Shown here piece after piece: positions 8,479-15,767 of a DNA stretch of 40,385 nucleotides; the stretch's first letter is position 1, and each line of letters opens with the position of its first letter. Source of the stretch: Nocardioides sp. GTDB taxonomy: Bacteria; Actinomycetota; Actinomycetes; Propionibacteriales; Nocardioidaceae. The translations under genes were made by a program, and so were the position numbers. The notes under the pieces are model-generated. The model saw only the letters and a program-made list of their open reading frames with translations. It searched no databases and had not been told where the DNA came from. The DNA lies in the NCBI RefSeq assembly GCF_004803405.1, contig NZ_SSXI01000145.1, forward strand, positions 1 to 40,385. Reading direction: 5' to 3'.

Positions 8479-9855
8479 ATGGATGCCCGGCAGGCCGAAC
8501 TGCTCCGGTCGATCGACCCAGCCACGCTTGGTCGGCGACTGCGTGCTGCACGGGTCGCGAAGGGCTTGACCCAGACCGAGCTCGCGGGCAGGGACGTCTC
8601 CGTCGGGTACGTCTCCCGCATCGAGTCGGGCAATCGCCGCCCCAACGGCAAGGTGCTGGCGGAGCTCGCTTCCCGACTCGGCACGCCGGTCGAGCAGCTG
8701 CTGGTCGGAGCCGCTCCTCGCGAACTCGACGAGATCCGTCTCGCGCTCGACTTCGCCGAGCTGTCGCTGGAGTCCGGGCAGCCGATCGAGGCCGAGGTCC
8801 GCTCCGCCGAGGTGCTGGCCCGTGTCGAGGCGGCGTCGCTGGAGGACATGGTCGACCGCGCCCGCCTCCTGCACGCCCGCGCGCTCGAGGCGTTGGGCCG
8901 GCTGGACGACTCGATCCTCGAACTGGAGGCGCTGATCGGGCTCACCAGGAGCGCCCTGGTCGAGGTCCGGGCAGGCGTCGCCCTCAGTCGCTGCTATCGG
9001 GAGTCAGGCGACCTGACCCGGGCCATCGAGGCCGGCGAACGGATCCTCGGCCGCCTGGCCGGCACCCCTCTCGAGCGCACCGACGAGTCCGTACAGCTCG
9101 CGGTGACCGTCGCCGCCGCCTACTTCGAGCGTGGGGACTCCGGCCACGCCGTGCGGGTGTGCCGGGCCGCGATGGCCAAGGCAGAGGCGCTCGAGTCCTC
9201 GACGGCACGCGCCTCGGCGTACTGGAACGCCAGCATGATGGAGGCCGACCGCGGCGCCGTCGGCGACGCAGTGGCGCTCGCGGAGCGTGCTCTGGCCCTG
9301 CTGGCCGAAGGGCGCGACGCCCGGAACCTCGCTCGCCTGCGCAGCCAACTCGGAGCGATGCAGCTCAGTCTGGACCCGCCCGAAGTGACGGAGGCGCAGC
9401 GGAACCTCGACCGGGCCGCCGAGGATCTCGCGTGGTCGAGCGCGTCCCCGGTCGACGTTGCGCGCAACGACCTGGCCCGGGCGCGAGCGTTCCTGATCTC
9501 CGGCGACCTTGCGGCCGCCGCTGAGCTGAGCCAGCGGGTGGAAGCTGCGATGAGCGACCAGGCTCCGCTGCTGCGAGGCGAGGCGCTCTCCCTGAACGCA
9601 CAGATCTTGATGGCGCAGGGCGACGTGACTCGTGCCGCGTCGTGCCTTCGGCAAGCAGTGCTCGCGATGACCGGGGTGGGCGCAGATCGCTCGGCCGCCC
9701 AGCAGTGGTTCGAGCTGGCGGACCTGCTCGACGGTGTCGGGCTCGCCGACGCCTCGCGAGACGCCTACCGCAACGCGGCGGCGTCCGCGGGAGTACGGGC
9801 CCGGACGGGCACCCTGGTCGACGTACGGCTGAACGAGCCGGTCCGCACGTCGTGA
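8479..9855 (+). CDS. XRE-family regulator with C-terminal TPR domain (RRNPP-like architecture)
   Basis: 458-residue cytoplasmic protein. Residues about 17-72 form an XRE helix-turn-helix (RRLRAARVAKGLTQTEL, then SVGYVSRIESGNRRPN). The remaining about 380 residues are helical, Ala/Leu-rich pairs typical of tetratricopeptide repeats (for example AVALAERALALLAEG, NARILMAQGD-like and DASRDAYRNAAA segments). This layout is that of Rgg/PlcR/PrgX-type receptors, in which the TPR domain binds a short peptide and controls the HTH. Support for a peptide partner is local: a 40-residue secreted-peptide gene lies convergently, with only 30 bp between the stops. The ATG at 8479 is chosen; the open frame extends upstream into zwf, but that part is shadow. 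Other XRE-TPR proteins are not peptide receptors, so function is inferred. Confidence 0.8.
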   Translation: MDARQAELLRSIDPATLGRRLRAARVAKGLTQTELAGRDVSVGYVSRIESGNRRPNGKVLAELASRLGTPVEQLLVGAAPRELDEIRLALDFAELSLESGQPIEAEVRSAEVLARVEAASLEDMVDRARLLHARALEALGRLDDSILELEALIGLTRSALVEVRAGVALSRCYRESGDLTRAIEAGERILGRLAGTPLERTDESVQLAVTVAAAYFERGDSGHAVRVCRAAMAKAEALESSTARASAYWNASMMEADRGAVGDAVALAERALALLAEGRDARNLARLRSQLGAMQLSLDPPEVTEAQRNLDRAAEDLAWSSASPVDVARNDLARARAFLISGDLAAAAELSQRVEAAMSDQAPLLRGEALSLNAQILMAQGDVTRAASCLRQAVLAMTGVGADRSAAQQWFELADLLDGVGLADASRDAYRNAAASAGVRARTGTLVDVRLNEPVRTS

Positions 9856-9862
9856 CCTCGAA

Positions 9863-9884
9863 CCTCGATCAGGTCTGATCGAGG
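9863..9884. terminator. Shared hairpin between the XRE-TPR gene and the peptide gene
   Basis: Perfect inverted repeat with 10-bp arms CCTCGATCAG and CTGATCGAGG and a 2-bp centre, filling almost all of the 30 bp between the two convergent stop codons. Probably a bidirectional terminator of T-run-free actinobacterial type; it could also be a protein site. Confidence 0.6.
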
Positions 9885-9885
9885 A

Positions 9886-10008
9886 TCAGCAGCACCAGCC
9901 GCCCGTTTTGGTGGACTGGGGGCCTCCTGCCTCAGCGGGGGCAACGCTGCCCATGGTGGCCACGAGCGCGATGGCGATGGCGACGACGATCCTCTTGATG
10001 TTGAGCAT
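9886..10008 (-). CDS. 40-residue secreted peptide precursor, candidate signalling peptide
   Basis: Small gene not usually called. An ATG at 10008 is preceded by AGAGGAG six bases upstream, a near-ideal ribosome-binding site. The product has a textbook signal peptide: N-terminal MLNIKR with two basic residues, a hydrophobic core IVVAIAIALVATMG, and a signal peptidase I site after APAEA (cleavage after residue 27). The predicted mature part is 13 residues, GGPQSTKTGGWCC, ending in Trp-Cys-Cys. The stop lies 30 bp from the stop of the XRE-TPR regulator. Upstream are a promoter (10077-10105) and a perfect dyad over its -35 box. Export followed by processing and re-import, as for SHP/Phr-type pheromones, is a hypothesis. 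A small toxin, a bacteriocin-like peptide or a thiol-linked wall peptide are alternatives. Confidence 0.72.
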   Translation of the reverse strand: MLNIKRIVVAIAIALVATMGSVAPAEAGGPQSTKTGGWCC

Positions 10009-10076
10009 GGTTTTCTCCTCTGGTCGGTCTCTGACTAGAAGTATTCGCAAAAACCCCACGGAATGTGACTCAATGG

Positions 10077-10105
10077 GTATTATTCAGGCAAATAGGACGA
10101 GTCAA
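10077..10105 (-). promoter_or_regulatory. Promoter of the secreted-peptide gene
   Basis: On the minus strand a -35 TTGACT (10105-10100) is followed after 17 bp by TAATAC (10082-10077); a shifted reading AATAAT at 15 bp spacing also fits. The area is AT-richer than its surroundings. The predicted transcript starts near 10070, giving an about 60-base leader before the ATG. Confidence 0.55.
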
Positions 10106-10121
10106 TGTCCCTGACTCGTCC
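10095..10121. promoter_or_regulatory. Perfect 10-bp dyad overlapping the peptide promoter -35 box
   Basis: GGACGAGTCA-N7-TGACTCGTCC, with arms at 10095-10104 and 10112-10121. The left arm contains the TTGACT -35 box of the minus-strand promoter. A further TGACTC half-site lies downstream at 10066-10071. This is the expected form and place for a dimeric regulator; the adjacent XRE-TPR protein is the obvious candidate, which is inference. Confidence 0.65.
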
Positions 10122-10488
10122 CGAGAAGAAGCGCTAGCGGCCGTCATCCCCGGATATCCGCAAAACGCAAAGCGCAGGTCCCCACCCTGCGGGTCAAGAC
10201 CTCCCGATCTCGGGACGGGGGGTCTTGCGGTGTCGGACGGCTCTTGATCACTTCGGACAACCCCCTCTCGCCCTGAATGTGCCGAAGCAGTAGGCCTGAC
10301 CGACACCGCAACGATCCGCCGCGCTCTGCGACAGCGCTGACGGGCGATCGACGCCGACTTCTCGATACGGACTGCTCGGAGCCTAGGTCACCTCAGGACC
10401 GCTATCGCTCGCAACGCGCTGCTGCGGGCCCGCGATTAGGATGCCTGCCACGGCCGAACGTCCAAGGCCCGTTCGGGAGGAGACGACG
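10122..10488. other. Non-coding stretch with nested inverted repeats, candidate structured RNA
   Basis: 367 bp without a credible protein gene. It contains the palindrome CGGATATCCG (10151-10160), CGCAGG-N7-CCTGCG (10173-10191), CAAGACC/GGTCTTG (10195-10227) enclosing TCCCG-ATCT-CGGGA, and a 12-bp perfect pair TTGCGGTGTCGG (10225-10236) / CCGACACCGCAA (10300-10311). The last pair encloses CTTCGGACA (10251-10259) / TGT-g-CCGAAG (10278-10287). The two large hairpins share bases 10225-10227, so they could exclude each other. TAGGAT at 10437-10442 may be the -10 box of the TIR-like gene, with no clear -35. Could be a small RNA, a leader or a multi-site regulatory region. Confidence 0.5.
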
Positions 10489-11394
10489 ATGAAGCCACGC
10501 ATCTTCCTGGGGTCGTCAGGTCAGCAGGCGAGGTTGCTGGAGTCGCTGACTCGCGGGCTCGAGCAGGTGGCCGACGTCGAGCCCTGGACCACCACCTTCA
10601 GTCCCGGCACCTCCACGTTGGAGCGGCTCGTCGAGGTCACTCGCGAGGTCGACTTCGCCGCGTTCGTCTTCGCACAGGACGACTGGACCTCCCATGGCGA
10701 TGTGCCGGGTCAGGCGTCCCCTCGCGACAACGTGGTGTTCGAGGCGGGCCTGTTCGGTGGCGTGCTGGGCATGCGACGGACGTTCATCCTCCATGCCGAC
10801 GGCGCCAAGCTGCCCAGCGACCTGCTCGGACTGACCTGCGTGCGGTACGCGGAAGCGACCCCAGCCCAGGTGAAGGCGATCAACCAGAAGCTCCGCGGTG
10901 CGATCGTCAAGGAAGGCAGACTCGCACGCATCGAGGGGCTCTGGTGGCAGCATTCGCTGACCCTTCGGACCGAGCGGGAACCCTCGGCCGTGAGCCTGCT
11001 CCGTATCTCCCGGAATCGTCATGGCGGGTTGGAGGTGAGCGGCCGGGCCTGGCAGGAGGACGGCACGCTGTCGGCGCGCTACCGCAGCGAGGCATCGAAG
11101 GAGATGACGGATCCGTCCGGGATCTTCTACTACTGGAACGGCGAACGACCCCGCGATCCCGACGCGCCCCTGCTTGAGGGGACTGGCGAGATCCGGCTCG
11201 AGTCCGTCGATCGGGCCGTCGGGTACTGGACCACCCGTGCGGAGGCCGATCCGACGATCAGGGAGCGCACGTCCGGGATCTACCTGCGGGCCGAGCCCGA
11301 GGATCTCGCAGTCTTGGATGGTGGCGACCAACGGGGGCGCGCCGAGCTGATCGCGTCGAAGCTGGAGGAGTGGCGTTCGATCGCCAGTTCCTGA
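10489..11394 (+). CDS. TIR-like nucleotide-binding domain protein with C-terminal beta-rich domain
   Basis: 301-residue cytoplasmic protein. Residues 1-130 match the TIR-like family known as predicted nucleotide-binding protein (PF10137-type), also seen in CBASS effectors. The signs are RIFLGSSGQ at the N-terminus, a central FVFAQDDW, the signature RDNVVFEAGLFGG in which Glu85 sits at the NADase glutamate position, and TFILHADG-KLPSDLLGL. After a linker (GLWWQHS, about 150) comes an about 130-residue region rich in short beta strands (LEVSGRAW, LSARYRSEASKE, GIFYYWNGERP, EIRLESVD, GIYLRAEP), which I do not recognise and which may be a sensor. The ATG at 10489 follows GGGAGGAG by six bases. 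No cyclase or Thoeris partner is adjacent. Antiphage NAD+-consuming activity is family-based inference. Confidence 0.75.
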   Translation: MKPRIFLGSSGQQARLLESLTRGLEQVADVEPWTTTFSPGTSTLERLVEVTREVDFAAFVFAQDDWTSHGDVPGQASPRDNVVFEAGLFGGVLGMRRTFILHADGAKLPSDLLGLTCVRYAEATPAQVKAINQKLRGAIVKEGRLARIEGLWWQHSLTLRTEREPSAVSLLRISRNRHGGLEVSGRAWQEDGTLSARYRSEASKEMTDPSGIFYYWNGERPRDPDAPLLEGTGEIRLESVDRAVGYWTTRAEADPTIRERTSGIYLRAEPEDLAVLDGGDQRGRAELIASKLEEWRSIASS

Positions 11395-11446
11395 TCAGTT
11401 CGGAGGGCCAGCCCCGTGCGCGAGCCTCGACCTGGCCGACAAAGCC

Positions 11447-12319
11447 CTACGGAGCACTGATGTCGAGGAGCCGTTCGCACGCCTCGATCAGCCTCTGCCG
11501 CAGCGGCGCGCCGCGCTCAGCGAAGGCACGCTGGTGGGCGACGTACTCCGCCTTGCCCTCGGGTGTCTCGATCCGGACCGGCTCGAAGCCGAGATCCGCC
11601 AGGTCGTACGGCGCAGCACGCATGTCGAGCGCGCGGATGTCCCAGGCGAGCTCGAAGCACTCCGCGACGAGGTCGGAGGAGATCATCGGCGAGAGCCGGA
11701 ACGCGTGCTTGTAGAGATCCATCCCGGCGTGGAGGCAGGCCGGCTGCTCGAACGCGGCCCGGTCGTCGCGGGCGGGGGAGAGAGTGTTGAGCGGGCGGGC
11801 AGGTGGGGTGAAGAAGCGGTAGGCGTCGAAGTGCGAGCAGGCGACCCGGTGGCCCTCGACGACCTCGTCGGTGCCCTGCGGCCCGAGTCGCAGCGGCCAG
11901 TCCGCGTGGCGGGTCTGGTCCTCGGAGAGGCGGTAGACCATCGCCCACTCGTGGAGACCGAAGCAGCCGAAGTGGGCGGCGCGGCCGGCCGTCGCGGTCA
12001 GGAGCCGGTGGCGGGACTCGATCAGGGGGCGCTGGGACCTCACGAAGTCCGGGGAGACCCGAGTGGGGTCGCCGACGTATCCCTTGTGCTCGGCCAGCTC
12101 GGGAGCCTCGGCCAGCGCGACGCCGTACCCGGGATGCCAGCGGCGCAGCTGGGCGGGCCGGTAGGAGTAGTAGGTGAAGAGGAAGTCGAAGACCGGGTGC
12201 TTGGCGCCGCTCTCGCGGCGGGCCAGGTGCGGCGCGACGTAGCGGTCGATCCGCGCGGCGTGGGCGCCGGCCCGGACGCACCACTCGTCCGCTGCCAGCA
12301 CCGTCGTCACCGCCTCCAC
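11447..12319 (-). CDS. Conserved actinobacterial protein, annotated elsewhere as 3-methyladenine DNA glycosylase
   Basis: 290-residue protein. The sequence (FDFLFTYYSYRPAQLRRWHPGYG near residues 44-66, HFGCFGLHEWAMVYR, SHFDAYRFFTP, LHAGMDLYKHAFRLSP) matches an actinobacterial family commonly labelled 3-methyladenine DNA glycosylase. I see no helix-hairpin-helix or AlkA/Tag signature, so that label should be treated with caution. The conserved His, Asp and aromatic clusters suggest an enzyme. The GTG at 12319 lies 32 bp from the divergent FAA-hydrolase gene. Its 3' end faces the TIR-like gene. Confidence 0.7.
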   Translation of the reverse strand: MEAVTTVLAADEWCVRAGAHAARIDRYVAPHLARRESGAKHPVFDFLFTYYSYRPAQLRRWHPGYGVALAEAPELAEHKGYVGDPTRVSPDFVRSQRPLIESRHRLLTATAGRAAHFGCFGLHEWAMVYRLSEDQTRHADWPLRLGPQGTDEVVEGHRVACSHFDAYRFFTPPARPLNTLSPARDDRAAFEQPACLHAGMDLYKHAFRLSPMISSDLVAECFELAWDIRALDMRAAPYDLADLGFEPVRIETPEGKAEYVAHQRAFAERGAPLRQRLIEACERLLDISAP

Positions 12320-12339
12320 GGGCCACGATGCTAGGTCGA

Positions 12340-12345
12340 TAGGCT
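12340..12345 (+). promoter_or_regulatory. -10 box TAGGCT for a leaderless transcript
   Basis: TAGGCT fits the actinobacterial TAnnnT -10 consensus and ends seven bases before the GTG at 12352, so transcription would begin at or next to the start codon. The gene also lacks a convincing ribosome-binding site. No clear -35 was seen. Confidence 0.45.
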
Positions 12346-12351
12346 CGCGAG

Positions 12352-13161
12352 GTGCGCATCGTCAGATTCACCGCAGGAGAGGAGCCGTCGTACGGCGTTC
12401 TCACCGGAGACCTCGACGAGTACGGGCAGCCTGCGGAGGACGCGGTCGTCGTCGCGCTCTCGGGTGACCCGCTCTACGTCGGCATCAAGCTCCTCGACAA
12501 GGAGCACCGGCTCGAGGACATCCGGCTGCTGGCGCCGGTCCTGCCGCGCAGCAAGGTGGTCGGCATCGGACGCAACTACGCCGCGCACGCCGCCGAGCTG
12601 GGCAACGACGTCCCCACCGAGCCGCTGATGTTCATCAAGCCGAACACCAGCGTCGTCGGTCCGGGCGACCCGATCCTCTACCCCCGGCAGACCCAGGACC
12701 TCCACTACGAGGGCGAGCTCGCCGTCGTGATCGGCCGTATCTGCCGCGACGTGCCCGCTGAGCAGGCGACCGACGTGATCCACGGCTACACGATCGCCAA
12801 CGACGTCACGGCCCGCGACCTCCAGAAGTCTGACGGGCAGTTCACCCGGGCCAAGGGCTTCGACTCCTTCTGCCCGCTCGGGCCCTGGATCGAGACCGAC
12901 CTGGACCCTCACGCGTTCAACGAGGGCCGTCGGGTCCAGACCTTCCTCAACGGCGAGGTCGTCCAGGACGGATCGACGGCCGACATGGTCTTCGACGTGC
13001 CCGCGCTGGTTGCCCATGTCAGCAGCGTGATGACGCTGCTGCCGGGTGACGTCATCCTCACCGGCACCCCCGAGGGTGTCGGCCCCATGCAGGTCGGCGA
13101 CGAGGTCGAGATCTCCGTCGAAGGCCTCGGAACCCTCACGAACAAGGTGGCATCACGTTGA
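12352..13161 (+). CDS. Fumarylacetoacetate hydrolase (FAA) family protein
   Basis: 269-residue member of the FAH superfamily of metal-dependent hydrolases, isomerases and decarboxylases acting on oxo-acids. The metal-binding Glu-x-Glu is in LHYEGELAVVIG (Glu about 119 and 121), preceded by GIGRNYAAHAAELG and MFIKPNTSVVGPGD. Further on come NDVTARDLQ and LTGTPEGVGPMQVGDEVEI, all family hallmarks. The substrate cannot be told; annotations such as acylpyruvase or 2-hydroxyhepta-2,4-diene-1,7-dioate isomerase are generic. Its stop overlaps the gltX start (TTGA). The FAA-gltX pair is conserved across Actinobacteria, which suggests a housekeeping or metabolite-repair role. Confidence 0.9.
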   Translation: MRIVRFTAGEEPSYGVLTGDLDEYGQPAEDAVVVALSGDPLYVGIKLLDKEHRLEDIRLLAPVLPRSKVVGIGRNYAAHAAELGNDVPTEPLMFIKPNTSVVGPGDPILYPRQTQDLHYEGELAVVIGRICRDVPAEQATDVIHGYTIANDVTARDLQKSDGQFTRAKGFDSFCPLGPWIETDLDPHAFNEGRRVQTFLNGEVVQDGSTADMVFDVPALVAHVSSVMTLLPGDVILTGTPEGVGPMQVGDEVEISVEGLGTLTNKVASR

Positions 13162-14621
13162 GCAACGTCCGCGTCCGCTTCTGCCCGTCCCCGACCGGCT
13201 CGCCGCACGTCGGGTTCGCACGCGCCGCGCTCTACAACTGGGTCTTCGCGCGCAAGCACAAGGGCACCTTCGTGTTCCGCATCGAGGACACCGACAAGGA
13301 GCGCAGCACCCAGGAGTCCTACGCCGCGATGGTCGAGACGCTGCAGTGGCTCGGGCTCGACTGGGACGAGGGTCCGGGCGTCGAGGGCCCGCATGCCCCC
13401 TACCGGCAGTCCGAGCGCGGTCATCTCTACCGCGACGTCCTCGCCCGGCTGGCCGAGTCCTCCTACACCTACGACTGCTTCTGCACCACTGACGAGGTGA
13501 CGGCCCGCCGCAAGGCGGCCGGCTCCAAGGTGCAGGGATACGACGGCTTCTGCCGCGACCTCACCCCCGAGCAGCGCGCCGCCTTCGAGGCCGAGGGCCG
13601 CCCGTCGGTGGTTCGCTTCCGGATGCCGGACGGTCCGATCACCTGGACCGACCTCGTGCGGGGGGAGGTGACGTTCGAGACCGAGTTCGTGCCGGACTTC
13701 GCGCTGTGCCGGGCCAACGGCGACCCGCTCTACACGCTGGTCAATCCCGTCGACGACGCCATGATGCGCATCACCCACGTGCTGCGAGGCGAGGACCTGC
13801 TCTCCAGCACCCCGCGCCAGATCCCGCTCCACCGCGCGCTGGTGGACCTGGGCGTCTCCGAGGGCGTGCCGGAGTTCGGCCACCTCCCGCTGATCATGGG
13901 AGAGGGGAACAAGAAGCTCTCCAAGCGCGACCCCGAGGCGCACCTGTTCACCTACCGCGACGCCGGGTTCATCCCCGAGGGCCTGCTCAACTACCTCGCG
14001 CTTCTGGGCTGGGCCATCTCCGGCGACCGCGACATCTTCACCCTCGACGAGATGATCGAGGCGTTCGAGATCGGCGACGTGAACCCCAACCCCGCGCGCT
14101 TCGACCTGAAGAAGGCCGAGGCGATCAACACCGCGCACATGCGCCTGCTGTCGATCGAGGAGATCACCCACCGCGTGATCCCGTTTCTGAAGCGCGACGG
14201 CGTCCTCTCCGACCCGGTGTCCGACGCCGACGCGCAGATGCTGGAGCTGGCGATGCCGCTGGTGGCGGAGCGGATCAACAAGCTCGCCGAGGCGAGCGCG
14301 ATGCTCGGCTTCCTGTTCGTCGACGAGGACGACTTCACCATCGACCCCGAGGACGCCGAGAAGCAGCTCGGCGAGGCCGGCCAGCCGGTCATCAAGGCGT
14401 CGTACGGCGCCCTGTCGGCTCTGCACACCTGGTCGACCGACGCGATCCAGACCGCCCTCCAGGACGCGCTGGTCGAGGGTCTCGGGCTGAAGCCGCGCAA
14501 CGCCTTCGGACCCGTCCGCGTCGCGGTCACCGGTCGCCGGATCTCGCCGCCGCTGTTCGAGTCGCTCGAACTGCTCGGCCGCGACCGCAGCCTCGGGCGG
14601 CTGCAGCGTGCACTCGCCTGA
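13158..14621 (+). CDS. gltX: Glutamyl-tRNA synthetase (GltX)
   Basis: Class I aminoacyl-tRNA synthetase that charges tRNA-Glu; in bacteria without GlnRS a non-discriminating form also charges tRNA-Gln, which GatCAB then amidates. The 487-residue protein begins VRVRFCPSPTGSPHVGF, with HVGF as the HIGH motif (residues 17-20), and carries the KLSKR signature near residue 254. A TTG start at 13158 overlaps the upstream stop by 4 bp. The tRNA-Gln and tRNA-Glu genes follow about 1 kb downstream, a synteny also seen in mycobacteria. No glnS is in the window. Confidence 0.96.
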   Translation: MSNVRVRFCPSPTGSPHVGFARAALYNWVFARKHKGTFVFRIEDTDKERSTQESYAAMVETLQWLGLDWDEGPGVEGPHAPYRQSERGHLYRDVLARLAESSYTYDCFCTTDEVTARRKAAGSKVQGYDGFCRDLTPEQRAAFEAEGRPSVVRFRMPDGPITWTDLVRGEVTFETEFVPDFALCRANGDPLYTLVNPVDDAMMRITHVLRGEDLLSSTPRQIPLHRALVDLGVSEGVPEFGHLPLIMGEGNKKLSKRDPEAHLFTYRDAGFIPEGLLNYLALLGWAISGDRDIFTLDEMIEAFEIGDVNPNPARFDLKKAEAINTAHMRLLSIEEITHRVIPFLKRDGVLSDPVSDADAQMLELAMPLVAERINKLAEASAMLGFLFVDEDDFTIDPEDAEKQLGEAGQPVIKASYGALSALHTWSTDAIQTALQDALVEGLGLKPRNAFGPVRVAVTGRRISPPLFESLELLGRDRSLGRLQRALA

Positions 14622-15603
14622 CGCCGCCGCTCCGCCGACGGCCGCAGAGCTGCCATCGGTGCGGTACGACGAGCTGCACCGGCTCGGTCCGCGTGCGCTC
14701 TGGCGCCCCCTGGCCGGGATCGTGTTCCTCGTCGCGCTGGTGTTCGCGGCGCAGCTGCTCATCACTGCGATCGTGTCCACCGGCCTCTACCTCGGCGGGC
14801 TCGACCTCGACCAGGTGGCCGACCGGCTGGGCGGCGACCCGGTCACGCCGACCTTCCTCGCGTTGGTCAACCTCGGGTGGGCGGCCGCGATCCCGGCCGT
14901 GTGGCTCGTTGCCCGGGCGCTGCACGGGCAGACGCCCGGCTGGGTCGCGTCCGTGGTCCGCGGCATCCGCTGGCGGTGGCTGCTCGTCTGCCTCGGCCTC
15001 TCGGTCGCCGCGCTCGCCATCACGGTCGGCGTCGCGTCGCTGCTGCCCGCCCAGGGGACGGGCACGGTGGACATGGACGGCTCGCTCAACGCGTGGACGT
15101 CGGCCACCCGCGACTTCCTCCTGGTGATCCTGCTGTTGACGCCGCTGCAGGCGGCAGGGGAGGAGTACGCCTTCCGCGGCTACCTGACCCAGGCGTTCGG
15201 CGGCCTGGCCGGCCGGATGGGGCCGCGCGCGGGTGCGGCCGTCGCGGTCGTCGTACCGGCGCTGCTGTTCGCCGTCGCGCACGGCATCGGACAGGACGCC
15301 CCGATCTTCTTCGACCGCTTCGCCTTCGGCCTGGTGGCCGGTGTGCTGGTGATCCTCACCGGCGGCCTCGAGGCGGGCATCGCGATGCACGTGCTGAACA
15401 ACTTCCTGGCCTACGCGCTGGCGCTCGCGTACGGCGACATGACGGAGGCCATCCACCCGGCCGACGGCACCTGGTGGAGCATCCCGGTCACGCTGGCGCA
15501 GTCCGTCAGCTTCCTCGTGCTCACGGTGCTCGTCGCCCGCCGCATGGGCATCCGAACCCGAACGGGCCAGGGCATTTTGGAGCCGCGGCGACGCCCCGTG
15601 TAA
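14608..15603 (+). CDS. CPBP-family intramembrane glutamic endopeptidase
   Basis: 331-residue membrane protein of the CPBP (Abi, Rce1-like) family. About eight hydrophobic segments run from residue 30 to 315. The motifs of the active site in the membrane are present: GEEYAFRGYL (Glu-Glu-x3-Arg, about 184-193), a His in LFAVAHGIG (about 223), and HVLNNFLAY (about 260). The GTG start overlaps the end of gltX by 14 bp, so it is probably co-transcribed. A possible tRNA promoter overlaps its 3' end. Family members process prenylated proteins or bacteriocin-related substrates; the target here is unknown. Confidence 0.88.
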   Translation: MHSPDAAAPPTAAELPSVRYDELHRLGPRALWRPLAGIVFLVALVFAAQLLITAIVSTGLYLGGLDLDQVADRLGGDPVTPTFLALVNLGWAAAIPAVWLVARALHGQTPGWVASVVRGIRWRWLLVCLGLSVAALAITVGVASLLPAQGTGTVDMDGSLNAWTSATRDFLLVILLLTPLQAAGEEYAFRGYLTQAFGGLAGRMGPRAGAAVAVVVPALLFAVAHGIGQDAPIFFDRFAFGLVAGVLVILTGGLEAGIAMHVLNNFLAYALALAYGDMTEAIHPADGTWWSIPVTLAQSVSFLVLTVLVARRMGIRTRTGQGILEPRRRPV

Positions 15604-15606
15604 TGT
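15577..15606 (+). promoter_or_regulatory. Possible promoter of tRNA-Gln
   Basis: TTGGAG (15577-15582), an 18-bp spacer, then TAATGT (15601-15606), about 54 bp before the mature tRNA. It overlaps the stop of the CPBP gene. Confidence 0.4.
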
Positions 15607-15659
15607 TTCCCGACGGCCCGGCACCCCTCGTGGGAACGGGCCGAAACGCAGTACAGCAG

Positions 15660-15731
15660 TGGTCTATGGTGTAATTGGCAGCACGACTGGTTCTGGTCCA
15701 GTTAGTCTAGGTTCGAGTCCTAGTAGACCAG
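15660..15731 (+). tRNA. tRNA-Gln (anticodon CUG)
   Basis: Folds as a 72-nt cloverleaf. The acceptor TGGTCTA pairs with TAGACCA, the anticodon stem ACTGG/CCAGT encloses loop TTCTGGT with anticodon CTG, the T-arm is CTAGG-TTCGAGT-CCTAG, and the discriminator is G. The CCA end is not encoded. Confidence 0.95.
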
Positions 15732-15767
15732 CGAGTTCTCGCGAGAGACGTCGACGCAGGCCCCGAT

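Noticed and set aside
10441..10488. Upstream in-frame ATG for the TIR-like protein
   Set aside because: It would include the ribosome-binding site GGGAGGAG, and the domain begins right at MKPRIFLGSS (10489).
12909..14780. 623-codon minus-strand frame opposite gltX
   Set aside because: Antisense shadow of gltX and its neighbour; no domain motifs, and the sense frame encodes a complete GltX.
15737..15746. Palindrome TCTCGCGAGA between the two tRNA genes
   Set aside because: Loop-less short palindrome directly after tRNA-Gln; probably part of 3'-trailer processing sequence, with no support for a regulatory role.
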